Shown: piece after piece, positions 24,938 through 33,660 of the stretch
Position numbering within the stretch: the first letter of the stretch is position 1
How the letters are laid out: each line of letters starts with the position of its first letter
NCBI GenBank assembly: GCA_019115425.1
Contig: DXDO01000129.1
Location: 1-43,541 of the forward strand
Direction: 5' to 3'
From: Candidatus Agathobaculum merdigallinarum
GTDB taxonomy: Bacteria; Bacillota; Clostridia; Oscillospirales; Butyricicoccaceae
Length of the DNA: 43,541 nt
The notes under the pieces: model-generated
What the model saw: the letters and a program-made list of their open reading frames with translations, nothing else
The model's database searches: none
What the model was told of the DNA's origin: nothing
Made by a program: the position numbers and the translations under genes

Positions 24938-25555
24938 TCAGCAGCCCGCGTTGCAGCAGGAGTTCAGGCAGCAGTTGCAGATCGCCAGCTGCAGGCAGAA
25001 ATCGCACATATTCGTCTCCTGCATGGGACGGTAGCCGCCGTAGCCGCCCGACATGTTCAGATTGTTGAGTGCGGTGCGGTACTCCAGGTTGGACGGGTCC
25101 ATCTGGCACGCCTGCGTATAGGAACGCGCGGCCTCGTCATACCAGCCCTTGCGGTAATACACCGTGCCCATCAGGTAGAACCACTCGGCGTCCCTGCCGT
25201 TCGCGCGCTGCAAAAGCTGCTCGGCCATACCCAGATTTCCCTGATTGATCGCCTGGCGCACCTGACTGTACAATGACGCGTTCGGGCCGGAATAGGCGCG
25301 CTGCTGCGCGCCGCCGTACTGCTGGCCGCCGTATTGCTGCCCGCCCGAAGCGCCGCCTGCGGATTTGCCCGCGCGCTCGTTCATGATCATGTCGTAGGCC
25401 TCGTTGATCTCTTTCATACGGGCTTCCGCGAGATCCGCCAGCGGATTGTTGATATAGTTGTCTGGATGATATTTGCGCGCCAGCTCGCGGTAAGCGCGCT
25501 TGACGTCGTCGTCGCTTGTCTGTGGCGTGACGCCCAGCACCTTATAGGGATCCAT
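24938..25555 (-). CDS. J-domain protein with TPR-like region and Cys-rich tail
   Basis: The N-terminal J-domain (about 1-62) has the DnaK-stimulating HPD motif in LARKYHPDNY. A Gly/Gln/Tyr-rich linker (about 68-88, GGQQYGGQQYGG) follows, then a TPR-like helical pair (GNLGMAEQLLQRA, WFYLMGTVYYRKGWYDEAAR) near residues 105-155. The last 25 residues hold eight cysteines (CDFCLQLAICNCCLNSCC and onward), which may bind metal. It is therefore a class C J-protein, probably a DnaK partner for a specific client. The ATG overlaps the DUF5685 gene by 14 bp, suggesting the two act together. Confidence 0.9.
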   Translation of the reverse strand: MDPYKVLGVTPQTSDDDVKRAYRELARKYHPDNYINNPLADLAEARMKEINEAYDMIMNERAGKSAGGASGGQQYGGQQYGGAQQRAYSGPNASLYSQVRQAINQGNLGMAEQLLQRANGRDAEWFYLMGTVYYRKGWYDEAARSYTQACQMDPSNLEYRTALNNLNMSGGYGGYRPMQETNMCDFCLQLAICNCCLNSCCNAGC

Positions 25556-26426
25556 GTCTGCCCCATCCTCCGTTCGTTTGGTAAGTTCCGTCCAGCACCT
25601 GTCTCGTGACCAGCGGCATACCCAGAAAAATAATATTGCGGATCAGGTCCGCGTCCCGCTTCGCATCCAGCAGGTCGAACGCCATGCAGATGTCCGCGAG
25701 CGACCGCTCCAGCGTGCGCTCGAGCGGTTGTTTGATCTCTGTAATATCCGGTGTGTGCAGTTCATAGCGCAGCACCACCGGATTGTAATTATCCTGCTCC
25801 ATGTCCTCTTTGACGTCCTGCGCAGCATCCAGCAGGTAGACCCAGCGCCCGATGTGGTAAACCATCTGCCGCAGCACGCGCTCGCGCGCGTCCCCCGTTC
25901 TGGGAACGGCCGCCTCGGTCATGCGCGCCGAAGCGTCCGCTGCGCGGTCCATGGACGCACATTTCTCGCGCTCGAGCGTTTGCAGATCGGCAAGCGCCTG
26001 CATCATTTCTGTATCCGCATCCGGCAGACGCGCCCGCGCCTTCTCATAGCCGCGGCGGCCCAGCCGACACAGCACGGCGGCCAGCGCGCGCTTCGGGCCT
26101 TTTTCATCCGCAAGGCTATCGCGAAGTTTGTGATAGGTGAGCAGAACGCTCACATCGGCCGCCAGCTCCAGCGCAGCGTCTGTCTGCGCGCAGGGACGCT
26201 TTGTGACCGGATGCGCATCACACCGTTTTCTGCATGGCGGAGCAGTATCCGGCTCGCCGCAGCCCACAACGAGCGCGAAAAAGGTCATGTCGTAGCTAAG
26301 GAAAAAGGTATAGAACCGGCCGTACCGTGCGCGGATCGCGTGACACAGGCCGCAGTATACCTGTTGGAACCGGTCGGCCTCCTTCACCCGAAGCTCGGGC
26401 TTGACCGGACGGATAAAGCCAAACAT
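25542..26426 (-). CDS. DUF5685 family protein
   Basis: This 294-residue protein matches the clostridial DUF5685 family by its start (MFGFIRPVKPELRVKEADRF) and the VYCGLCHAIRARYGR segment. A cysteine group (CGEPDTAPPCRKRC, then KRPC, with CGLC earlier) could bind a metal or iron-sulfur cluster. Most of the rest is helical and includes YHIGRWVYLLDAAQDVKED (about 200-218), where the Asp/Glu/His residues could be ligands. The function is not known. It is the first gene of the superoperon, after a good promoter, and overlaps the J-domain gene. Confidence 0.82.
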   Translation of the reverse strand: MFGFIRPVKPELRVKEADRFQQVYCGLCHAIRARYGRFYTFFLSYDMTFFALVVGCGEPDTAPPCRKRCDAHPVTKRPCAQTDAALELAADVSVLLTYHKLRDSLADEKGPKRALAAVLCRLGRRGYEKARARLPDADTEMMQALADLQTLEREKCASMDRAADASARMTEAAVPRTGDARERVLRQMVYHIGRWVYLLDAAQDVKEDMEQDNYNPVVLRYELHTPDITEIKQPLERTLERSLADICMAFDLLDAKRDADLIRNIIFLGMPLVTRQVLDGTYQTNGGWGRHGSL

Positions 26427-26477
26427 TACATAATCCTTTCACGCCGCACTCGGGACACGGCCTTGCGTATTCAACCT

Positions 26478-26506
26478 ATTTTACCGAACTTTTGCGGATA
26501 ACACAA
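26478..26506 (-). promoter_or_regulatory. Promoter at the head of the 18-kb superoperon
   Basis: TTGTGT (26501-26506) and TAAAAT (26478-26483) on the minus strand are spaced by 17 bp, about 52 bp upstream of the DUF5685 start. No other strong promoter is obvious in the gaps down to thiN, although internal ones cannot be excluded. Confidence 0.7.
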
Positions 26507-26545
26507 GGGATAAACGGATAAAATCAGTAAAAATTTACAAAAAGT

Positions 26546-26959
26546 TCAGAGCCTTTTTGTGATTTCATACGGAACCTGATTGCGCACCTTCATCCGGTGG
26601 CTGTACCAGATCGCGCCGAGAATACCTGCGGCGAACAGCACGCCGCCGCCAATCGCTCCCGCTGCCCCGCCTTCAAACAGCAGGCTGGCCAGTGCGTAGC
26701 CGACGAAAAACAGCACGATCGGCAGCACATATACCAGCACCGCAAGGCCGAGCACCTGTCCGGTTTCGCCCTCGATCAGCACGCGCTCGCCGACGCGCGC
26801 GTCCGTTTTATTGCGCGCGGTAACATAGAGCGTTTGCGTTTCCAGACCGCCGCAGCCGCCGCACTTGGCGCAGTCATGTCCGCACGCCGACCGGCGCGTG
26901 ACTTCGATCTCCGCCATGCCGCCCGGCAGCAGTTTTTTTATCGTTCCCTGTTGGGTCAA
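26546..26959 (-). CDS. RseC/SoxR-reducing-system family membrane protein
   Basis: This 137-residue protein matches RseC-type proteins. It has an N-terminal beta domain with a cysteine cluster (ACGHDCAKCGGCGG, about 25-38), a linker GERVLIEGE, and two membrane helices (VLGLAVLVYVLPIVLFFVGY and AGAIGGGVLFAAGILGAI). The cluster fits an iron-sulfur or disulfide redox site; RseC relatives occur with Rnf electron-transport complexes or in anti-sigma control. The start is TTG (26957-26959) with GGAGCGAG upstream. It follows the FAD oxidoreductase by 50 bp and is the last gene of the cdaA operon. No rnf genes are in the window. Confidence 0.85.
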   Translation of the reverse strand: MTQQGTIKKLLPGGMAEIEVTRRSACGHDCAKCGGCGGLETQTLYVTARNKTDARVGERVLIEGETGQVLGLAVLVYVLPIVLFFVGYALASLLFEGGAAGAIGGGVLFAAGILGAIWYSHRMKVRNQVPYEITKRL

Positions 26960-27009
26960 TGGTCTCGCTCCATTCTTTTTTCAGTATTTTTTGCGCCGCA
27001 GCGCACCTA

Positions 27010-28599
27010 TCAGCCCAAATACGGTGCATATTCTTCCATAATGCGCCAGGCCGCTTTGATGCCGTCCACCGCAGCGGACATGATGCCGCCCGCATAGCCC
27101 GCACCCTCGCCGCACGGGATCAGTCCCGCGCAGCCCAGGCCGAACAGATCGTCCCCGCGCGTCATGCGCACAGGCGACGAGGTGCGCGTCTCCGGCCCGG
27201 TCAGCAATGCGTCCGGCGCATCAAAGCCGCGGATCTTACGCCCAAAGTACGGCAGACTGTCCCGCAGCACATCCTGCACAAAGGCGGGCAGACTTGCCGC
27301 CGCTTCGCCGTATGCCACGCCAATGGGATAGCTGGGCTGCACCGCGCCCGCGGCTTTGCTCGGCCTGCCCGCGAGGAAATCGCCCACGCGCTGGCAGGGC
27401 GCGCGGTAGGAACCGGTCTGCCGGTAAGCCGCGCGCTCGATCCGCCGCTGGAGCGCAACGCCGCCGAACGGCGTGCCGTCGTCGAAATCCTTGGGATCGA
27501 CCGACACCGCAAGCGCCGCATTCGCATTTATCCCGTCGCGCGCGTGGTAGCTCATGCCGTTGGTCACAACGGTGTTTTCCTCGCTCTGCGCCGCGACGAC
27601 CACGCCGCCCGGGCACATGCAGAAAGAATAGCAGGCTCGTCCACCCTCCCGCCGCGAAAGATTGTATTCCGCAGGCGGCAGCAGCGGATGCCCCGCATAT
27701 TTGCCGTACAGCGCGCGGTCGATCTCGCTTTGGAGGTGCTCGATGCGCACACCGACCGAAAACGCCTTTGGTTCCAAGTATACCCCGTTTTGATGCAGGG
27801 CATCAAAGGTGTCCCGCGCGGAATGGCCGATAGCGATCACTGCGCGCTCACACGCGGTCTCTCCATTCTCCGTGCGGACCGCGCACAGCGCGCCGTTTCG
27901 CACGGAAACACCGGTCAGCGCGGTGCGGAAATGCACCTCGCCGCCGTTTTTCACAATCTCGCGCCGCATGGCGCGCACAACATTTTTCAGGATATCCGTC
28001 CCTACATGGGGCTTGGCCTTTTTCACGATATCCGCCGGCGCGCCGTGCGCCGCGAACGTCTCCAGCACCGTATCGCACAGCGGATCGCCGATGCGGGTGG
28101 TGAGCTTGCCATCCGAATATGCGCCCGCGCCGCCCTCGCCGAACTGGATGTTGCACGAGGGATCGAGCACGCCGCCATGCCAGAAGGCTTCAACCGCCCT
28201 GTCCCGCTCGTCCAGATCGCCGCCGCGCTCGAAAACGACCGGCGCGTATCCGTGCTTTGCGAGCGTATAGGCCGAAAACAGCCCCGCCGGTCCCAGCCCG
28301 ACGACCACAGGACGGCGGCTGAGCCGCTTTCTGCCCCGCGGCACATCCGGTTTCGCGTCCGCTTTATACCGCACAGAGGGCATTTGAAGCTTTTCTGCAA
28401 ACGCCTTTTCGTCAAACGGCGCATCCAGCCGCACCGAATATACACGGGAAATACGGCCGCGCCGCGCGTCGATGCTGACGCGGCATACCGCCGCCTGCGC
28501 GCTGTCCGGGGCAAGGCCGGTCAACCGCCGCGCTTCGCTGAGCGCCAGCTCCTCCGGCGCGTCAAACGGCAGGCGGATACCACTGGCGATCAGGCTCAT
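27010..28599 (-). CDS. FAD-dependent oxidoreductase (COG2509 type)
   Basis: This 529-residue protein matches the uncharacterised NAD(FAD)-utilising dehydrogenases. A 90-residue N-terminal domain precedes the Rossmann FAD motif VVGLGPAGLFSAYTLAKHGY (about 97-116). The family motif FGEGGAGAYSDGKLTTR (about 152-168) follows, and CMCPGGVVVAAQSEE is present. The C-terminal end has the second FAD contact GEGAGYAGGIMSAAVDGIKAA. The substrate is unknown. The start overlaps cdaR by 4 bp (ATGA), so the two are coupled. Confidence 0.9.
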   Translation of the reverse strand: MSLIASGIRLPFDAPEELALSEARRLTGLAPDSAQAAVCRVSIDARRGRISRVYSVRLDAPFDEKAFAEKLQMPSVRYKADAKPDVPRGRKRLSRRPVVVGLGPAGLFSAYTLAKHGYAPVVFERGGDLDERDRAVEAFWHGGVLDPSCNIQFGEGGAGAYSDGKLTTRIGDPLCDTVLETFAAHGAPADIVKKAKPHVGTDILKNVVRAMRREIVKNGGEVHFRTALTGVSVRNGALCAVRTENGETACERAVIAIGHSARDTFDALHQNGVYLEPKAFSVGVRIEHLQSEIDRALYGKYAGHPLLPPAEYNLSRREGGRACYSFCMCPGGVVVAAQSEENTVVTNGMSYHARDGINANAALAVSVDPKDFDDGTPFGGVALQRRIERAAYRQTGSYRAPCQRVGDFLAGRPSKAAGAVQPSYPIGVAYGEAAASLPAFVQDVLRDSLPYFGRKIRGFDAPDALLTGPETRTSSPVRMTRGDDLFGLGCAGLIPCGEGAGYAGGIMSAAVDGIKAAWRIMEEYAPYLG

Positions 28600-29963
28600 G
28601 CGTCCGCCCCGCTTTCCCCGGGCTGCGTTTCATCCGGCTGGGATTGATCTCCCTGCCCTTCATCTGAGGGCGCTCCGTCCGCCGGAGGCTCCTCCTCGGA
28701 CGGCGCCTCCTCGCCGCTGCCTGTGATCCGGATCTCGACCTCCACATCCTGCTCGACCAGCGTTACGCCGGCGGGCAGGCCGGTGGCCGCAATCACGCCG
28801 CGGACCGTGTGCGTGCCTGCACCCAGCGAAACCGAGTCATAGGTCAGGCCAATGGACAGCGCGCTCACATCCACCTGCTCAAGCGCGCTCGCGCCGCCGC
28901 GCAGCTCGATCTCGACCGATTCCGTCAGGATCTCGACCGTATATGGCGTCTCGCTCTGCGCGGTATCGGTCGGCACGAAGTTGGTCACCTGCACGCTGCG
29001 GGTGGAAACGCTTTCCTCTTCCTTGACCGTGATCGTCACCTGCGCGGACGAGGGCTGCCCCTCATCCAGCCGCACGCCGTCCGGCAGCGGGATCTCCATT
29101 TCGATCGGCACATCGGTGCGCACGGTATCCAAGTCGATCGTGCCGAGGTTGATCTCCGTGATGCCCGCAAGCGTGTTCTGATCGCCCAGCAGGCTGATCG
29201 TCTGCGGGTCGATGTTCACATCGACCTGCTCACTGGTCAGCGTATCGCCGTCGGCCAGCGTGACCGCAAGCGGGATGCTCTCGACCGGATAGATCGGCAC
29301 ACGCACCGTGACCGTATCCGTCTGACTGGAGACATGCGTGCCGGTGATCGGTTCGCCCGCGTCGTTATACAGGGTAATCCGGCACTCGTTGGTAAAGGTG
29401 GAGGTACTGCCGCCCACATCGACCGTGCCATAGGCATAGGCAACCTCGGCCAGTTCGGACGCCGGTCCCTCGATTGTGATCTCCTTGGTGGTGGTCGGCT
29501 CGGGCGTACCCGCGCGGTAGCCGACCGCCGGAACGCCGGTCGCCTCCACGCGCACGGGCACGGTAGCAGTCGTCACCTTATCCACCAGCACACGCACGCT
29601 CACGCTGTTTGCTTCCACATCGACTGATCCTGTAGTAATGCGCACGGGCAGCGTGTATTCGCCTGCGACATCCGCAACGTCCGCAACATTCACCGTCGCC
29701 ACGATCCTGCTGCGCAGTCTGGAGTTGGAAATCTCATTGATCGGGCCGCGCACAGTGATATCAACGGTCTCCGGACATTCGATGACCGACAGCCCATAAT
29801 TATTCAGCAGTTCCTCCTCACCGGTGATCGTGATGCCGACATCGTTGATCGATGCGGTGCGGGTCGGGTTATCCACCTCGCGCGCAATGATCCACAGGAT
29901 GAACGCCAGAACCAGCGACAGCAGCCGCAGCCAGACGTCGTGCTTCTTCATAAACTCCTTCAC
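28596..29963 (-). CDS. cdaR: YbbR-domain protein, CdaA regulator CdaR
   Basis: This 455-residue protein has an N-terminal membrane anchor (LRLLSLVLAFILWIIA, about 12-27) and several extracytoplasmic YbbR repeats, then a Pro/Glu/Asp/Gly-rich tail (about 410-455). CdaR binds and modulates the diadenylate cyclase CdaA. The start is GTG at 29961-29963, giving a 4-bp GTGA overlap with cdaA. The alternative is ATG at 29949-29951, with AAGGAG only 3 nt upstream. The usual third gene, glmM, is not here; an FAD oxidoreductase follows instead. Confidence 0.93.
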   Translation of the reverse strand: MKEFMKKHDVWLRLLSLVLAFILWIIAREVDNPTRTASINDVGITITGEEELLNNYGLSVIECPETVDITVRGPINEISNSRLRSRIVATVNVADVADVAGEYTLPVRITTGSVDVEANSVSVRVLVDKVTTATVPVRVEATGVPAVGYRAGTPEPTTTKEITIEGPASELAEVAYAYGTVDVGGSTSTFTNECRITLYNDAGEPITGTHVSSQTDTVTVRVPIYPVESIPLAVTLADGDTLTSEQVDVNIDPQTISLLGDQNTLAGITEINLGTIDLDTVRTDVPIEMEIPLPDGVRLDEGQPSSAQVTITVKEEESVSTRSVQVTNFVPTDTAQSETPYTVEILTESVEIELRGGASALEQVDVSALSIGLTYDSVSLGAGTHTVRGVIAATGLPAGVTLVEQDVEVEIRITGSGEEAPSEEEPPADGAPSDEGQGDQSQPDETQPGESGADA

Positions 29964-30859
29964 TTGCCCGCGCCCCCTTTCCAGATATTCCGGAGCGCGG
30001 AGATACCCTTTTTGTCCGGCTTATTGTCCGCGATCAGCTCGCTTTCCAGCACCTTGCGCAGCACCTCGGGGGAGAGATGCCGCTTGAGCATGCCGCCGAT
30101 GGCAACCGAGATCGCGCCGGTCTCCTCGGAAACGACGACCAGCACGCTGTCGGACGATTCGCTCATGCCGACCGCCGCGCGGTGGCGCGTCCCCAGATCG
30201 CGGGACAGGTTTTGGTTGCCGGAAAGAGGCAGCACGCAGCCCGCCGCGCAGATTCGTCCGTCGCGTATGATCAGCGCGCCGTCATGCAGCGGGCTGTTTT
30301 TGAAAAAGATATTTTTGAGCAGCTCTGCCGAAGGCTCGGCATCCACCGTGGTTCCGGTGGCGACGATCTCGCCCAGACGCTCCTTGCGCTCAAACACGAT
30401 CAGCACGCCGGTCTTGGTCTTGGACATGTCGCTGCACGCCTTGACCGTGGCGTCGATCGCGGCCTCGGCTGCGTCCGGATCATCCGCCGAGATCAGAAGC
30501 CCGCTGATGTTGCCCTTACCGAGCTGCTCCAGCAGACGGCGCAGTTCAGGCTGAAAAATCACGATTGCCGCCGTTACGCCGATCCCCAGCGAACTGCGCA
30601 GAATAAAGGAAATCGTCGTCAGCCCTGCAACGCTGGCGACCAGAAAGATCAGCAGCAGCCAGATCACGCCTTTGGCCAGTCTCGCCGCGCTCGTATCCTT
30701 GAGCAGCTTCATCAGCCGGTAAATGATATAGCTGACGATCAGGATATCGATCACGTCCATGATGCCCACCGTCTGCAAGGCGATCATGCTGTTTTCCAAT
30801 GACGTGCGCAGATCGAAATTCTGAAAGGTCGGGTCGAAAAAATTCTGAAAAACTTCCAT
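29960..30859 (-). CDS. cdaA: Diadenylate cyclase CdaA
   Basis: This 299-residue membrane enzyme makes c-di-AMP from two ATP. Three membrane helices lie in about residues 30-100 and the DAC domain covers about 110-270, with the DGA motif in SPLHDGALIIRDGR (about 190-203) and the RHR motif in GTRHRAAVGMSE (about 222-233). The ATG at 30857-30859 (MEVFQNFF) fits the family start; a second candidate ATG 7 codons upstream has AGGGGG and cannot be excluded. The GTGA overlap with cdaR indicates coupled synthesis. c-di-AMP controls potassium and osmolyte balance in Firmicutes. Confidence 0.95.
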   Translation of the reverse strand: MEVFQNFFDPTFQNFDLRTSLENSMIALQTVGIMDVIDILIVSYIIYRLMKLLKDTSAARLAKGVIWLLLIFLVASVAGLTTISFILRSSLGIGVTAAIVIFQPELRRLLEQLGKGNISGLLISADDPDAAEAAIDATVKACSDMSKTKTGVLIVFERKERLGEIVATGTTVDAEPSAELLKNIFFKNSPLHDGALIIRDGRICAAGCVLPLSGNQNLSRDLGTRHRAAVGMSESSDSVLVVVSEETGAISVAIGGMLKRHLSPEVLRKVLESELIADNKPDKKGISALRNIWKGGAGK

Positions 30860-30923
30860 ATATCCACCTGTCCTGTTCATTTTGCCCCCTGCGCAATGCG
30901 GAGACAGGATGTTTTCCTTATCT

Positions 30924-30952
30924 ATACTACCACAAATCCCCTGCGGTGTATA
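30924..30952 (-). promoter_or_regulatory. Possible extended -10 promoter of cdaA
   Basis: On the minus strand TATACA (30947-30952) and TAGTAT (30924-30929), preceded by TGG, are spaced by 17 bp. The imperfect palindrome CTATAC/GTATAG (30922-30953) covers the same bases and could be an operator. The assignment is tentative. Confidence 0.4.
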
Positions 30953-30970
30953 GCGGATTGACGGAGGTAT

Positions 30971-32098
30971 TCACATATTTTTTACGGTTTGCCGCACCAG
31001 CGCCGCCGCATGTTCCAGCTGATGCGCGGTCGAATAAAAAGAAAGCGAAAAGCGCACCGTGCCGGTCTCCTCAGTGCCGGCGGTGCGGTGCGCGAGCGGC
31101 GCGCAATGCAGCCCCGCCCGCACGGAAACACCCTGCCGCGCGAGCGTTTCCGCCATGCCCTCGCTGGACACGCCGCGCACGCGCAGCGACAGCACGCCGG
31201 TCTGCTCCGGATGGGCAAAGCACTCGATCCGCTCCTCGCCCTCGAGCGCGCGGACAAACTCGCGCATGAGCCTTTGCTCCTGTGCGAGAATGTTCGCCGG
31301 CCCCACCGAACGGACAAACGCAATTCCCGCCGCCAGACCCGCGATGCCGGGCACATTGGGCGTGCCGCTTTCAAGCGCGTCCGGCAGGAAATCCGGCTGC
31401 CGCATGTCCTCCGACCGGCTGCCCGTGCCGCCCGCGAGCAGCGGACAGCGCGTGATGCGGTCGTCCAGCGCGAGCAGAATGCCGGTGCCCTGCGGGCCGT
31501 ACAGCGCTTTGTGCCCGGGCATGCACACCGCCGCAAGACAGGGGTGCCTCCGTACATCGATCCCGATCACCCCCGCGGATTGCGATGCGTCCAGAATGAG
31601 CGGCACGCCTTTTTCGTCCAGCAGGGCGGCGATCTCGTCCAGCGGAGCGGCAAAGCCAAACACGTTGGACACATGGTTCAAGATAAACAGCTGCGCGCCG
31701 TTCGCAAGCGCCTGTTCCGCCCGCTCCGCCATTGCCGCGCCGTCCCAGAGCGGCGTATCCAGCACGATGGGATCGATCCCGCGCAGCATGAGCGGCCGCA
31801 TGACCGCGTTATGCTCGTATCCGCTGACCGCAACCCGTGTCTCCGGCCCCGCCAGCGCATGAATCGCCAGATTGAGCGCGTGCGTGGCGTTCATGGTGAA
31901 CACCACGCGCGCCGGGTCGCGCACGCCGAACAGCGCCGCCGCCTGCTCGCGGCAGGCATAGACCGTCTCGCCCGCGCGCATGGCGGCGGCATAGCCGCCC
32001 CGTGCATATCCTGCCGCCGCGTGCATCGCGCGGCGCACAGCCTCATCCACCGCGCGCGGCTTATGCAGGGTGGTGGCCGCGTTGTCCAGATAGATCAT
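30971..32098 (-). CDS. Cysteine desulfurase-like PLP enzyme (class V, NifS/Csd type)
   Basis: This 375-residue fold-type I enzyme resembles NifS/SufS/Csd proteins that take sulfur or selenium from (seleno)cysteine. It starts with MIYLDNAATTLHKP, has ILNHVSNVFG, LDASQSAGV, the PLP lysine in MPGHKALYGPQGTG (about 196), and the catalytic loop cysteine in RAGLHCAPLAH (about 330). Its start overlaps the DUF3343 stop by 4 bp (ATGA), so the small protein is probably its sulfur or selenium acceptor. Cysteine desulfurase and selenocysteine lyase cannot be told apart from the sequence alone. Confidence 0.88.
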   Translation of the reverse strand: MIYLDNAATTLHKPRAVDEAVRRAMHAAAGYARGGYAAAMRAGETVYACREQAAALFGVRDPARVVFTMNATHALNLAIHALAGPETRVAVSGYEHNAVMRPLMLRGIDPIVLDTPLWDGAAMAERAEQALANGAQLFILNHVSNVFGFAAPLDEIAALLDEKGVPLILDASQSAGVIGIDVRRHPCLAAVCMPGHKALYGPQGTGILLALDDRITRCPLLAGGTGSRSEDMRQPDFLPDALESGTPNVPGIAGLAAGIAFVRSVGPANILAQEQRLMREFVRALEGEERIECFAHPEQTGVLSLRVRGVSSEGMAETLARQGVSVRAGLHCAPLAHRTAGTEETGTVRFSLSFYSTAHQLEHAAALVRQTVKNM

Positions 32099-32334
32099 AC
32101 CCCCGCCCCCTCATCCGGCAGCACACGGCAGGGCGAAATGCCCATCTGGCGCAGACGGTACAGCGCCGTATCCTTCTGCGCGGCGCTCACGCGCACCGCC
32201 CAGCCGCACGACTCGGTGCGCGCGTGCCGCGGCGGGCGGGTCACCTCGCCCTGCACGCCCATCTGGGTCAAATGCCGCCGCAGGCCGACCGCTTCGGTCT
32301 GGCTGCGGCATATCAAAAGAGCATAACGGCTCAT
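32095..32334 (-). CDS. DUF3343 protein, putative sulfur/selenium carrier
   Basis: This 79-residue protein matches the DUF3343 (TusA-like carrier) family by YALLICRSQTEAVGLRRHLT, the candidate carrier Cys in ESCGWAVRVS (about residue 44) and DTALYRLRQMGISPCRVL. The ATG at 32332-32334 is preceded by GAGGAGG; the longer frame would cross the divergent promoter. It is coupled (ATGA) to the desulfurase-like enzyme. DUF3343 proteins have been linked in comparative genomics to selenium-dependent hydroxylases; no such enzyme lies in the window. Confidence 0.82.
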   Translation of the reverse strand: MSRYALLICRSQTEAVGLRRHLTQMGVQGEVTRPPRHARTESCGWAVRVSAAQKDTALYRLRQMGISPCRVLPDEGAGV

Positions 32335-32373
32335 ACTTCTCTCCTCCTCAGGTTGGTCTACCCTCATCCTATG

Positions 32374-32402
32374 TTGCAACGGCCGGTAAAGTGTGGTATG
32401 CT
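32374..32402 (+). promoter_or_regulatory. Sigma-A-type promoter of the DUF815 gene
   Basis: TTGCAA (32374-32379) and TATGCT (32397-32402), preceded by TGG, are spaced by 17 bp, 38 bp upstream of the DUF815 start. Confidence 0.72.
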
Positions 32403-32440
32403 GAAACCGAACAGTAAAATCGCCCAAGGAGTGAAAAAAC

Positions 32441-33643
32441 ATGGATCTTTCCGCTCTTGCCCTGCGTCTGCGCGCGCTTTCCGTGCTGCGCGGCCTGCAC
32501 CGGCATCCGCTTGTCCGCGCCTATCTGGAGGCATTCGACGCCCTCGATCAGAGCGCCGCGCAGTTTGCAGACCGCTACGGTGCGCTGTGCGCCGCGCGCT
32601 TTGCCTGCGGGGATGTCTCCCGCGCTGTACTCGACGCGGTGCATTTTGACGTCAATTCGCTGACCGATACGATCGCCGCACCCGCGTCCGACCTGTTGGA
32701 CGCGGCCACGCACGACATAGAAACGCTCAGCGCCCTGCTTGCGCTGAACGGCGGCGCGCTCAAATCGGCCGCCGCGGGGCGGCACAACGCGCCTGCGCTA
32801 CTCTCTCTGTCGGACTTCCCCGCGGGCGATGCGCTGCCCTTCCGCGACGGCGCGGCGCTCGCCAGTTTTTACCGCGCGCAGGGATATGGCTTTTTCACCC
32901 AGTCCTCCGCCTTCGCGGTGCGGGATAACGGCGCCGTCGTCCCCATCACGCATCCGGACACCGTCCGCCTGCGCGACCTGCCCGGCTACGAGCGCCAAAA
33001 GCAGCAGATCCTCAAAAACACGCTCGCCTTCCTCGACGGGCGCGAAGCAAACAATATTCTGCTGTACGGCGACAAGGGTACGGGCAAATCCTCAACCGTC
33101 AAGGCAATCGTCAACGAATATGCCGAGCGCGGTCTGAAAATCATTGAGATGTCGCCGCGGCATATCACCTGCTTTCCAAAGATCTTTGCACAGGCGCTCC
33201 GCTCGCCCTTCCGCTTCATCGTATTTCTGGACGACCTGTCCTTCAGCCGCGAGGACGACAACTTCGCTGCGCTCAAGGCGTTTATTGAGGGCGGGCTTGC
33301 CGGAAAGCCCGCCAACCTCGTGATTTATGCGACCAGCAACCGCCGCCACCTGATCCGTGAGACCTTTGCTGACCGCGAGGGCGACGAGGTGCGCGTGCGC
33401 GACAGTCTGGAGACTGTCACCTCGCTGTCCGACCGTTTCGGGCTGGAGATCACCTTCTCCGTGCCGGACAAGGACGAATACCTGTACATCGTCGATCAGC
33501 TCGCTGCGGAAAGCGGGCTTACGCTGTCCGGCGAGCAGCTTCACCTGCTGGCCGAGCGGTTCGCGCTGCGGCGCAACGGGCGCTCTCCACGCACCGCGCG
33601 GCAATTCATCAGCCAGCAGCTGGCGGAGCAATACGAAAAATAA
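32441..33643 (+). CDS. DUF815 family AAA-type ATPase
   Basis: This 400-residue protein matches DUF815, a P-loop ATPase family of unknown role. The N-terminal 190 residues are alpha-helical and variable. The Walker A LLYGDKGTGKSSTV lies at about residues 206-219 and the Walker B FIVFLDDLSF at about 263-272. The sensor-1 pattern ATSNRRHLI and a C-terminal lid with RSPRTARQFI complete the AAA fold. The ATG has AAGGAG upstream. It is alone on the plus strand, divergent from the DUF3343 gene. ORC/DnaA/DnaC-like ATPases share this plan. Confidence 0.9.
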   Translation: MDLSALALRLRALSVLRGLHRHPLVRAYLEAFDALDQSAAQFADRYGALCAARFACGDVSRAVLDAVHFDVNSLTDTIAAPASDLLDAATHDIETLSALLALNGGALKSAAAGRHNAPALLSLSDFPAGDALPFRDGAALASFYRAQGYGFFTQSSAFAVRDNGAVVPITHPDTVRLRDLPGYERQKQQILKNTLAFLDGREANNILLYGDKGTGKSSTVKAIVNEYAERGLKIIEMSPRHITCFPKIFAQALRSPFRFIVFLDDLSFSREDDNFAALKAFIEGGLAGKPANLVIYATSNRRHLIRETFADREGDEVRVRDSLETVTSLSDRFGLEITFSVPDKDEYLYIVDQLAAESGLTLSGEQLHLLAERFALRRNGRSPRTARQFISQQLAEQYEK

Positions 33644-33660
33644 CGCGGATAGGCATACAA

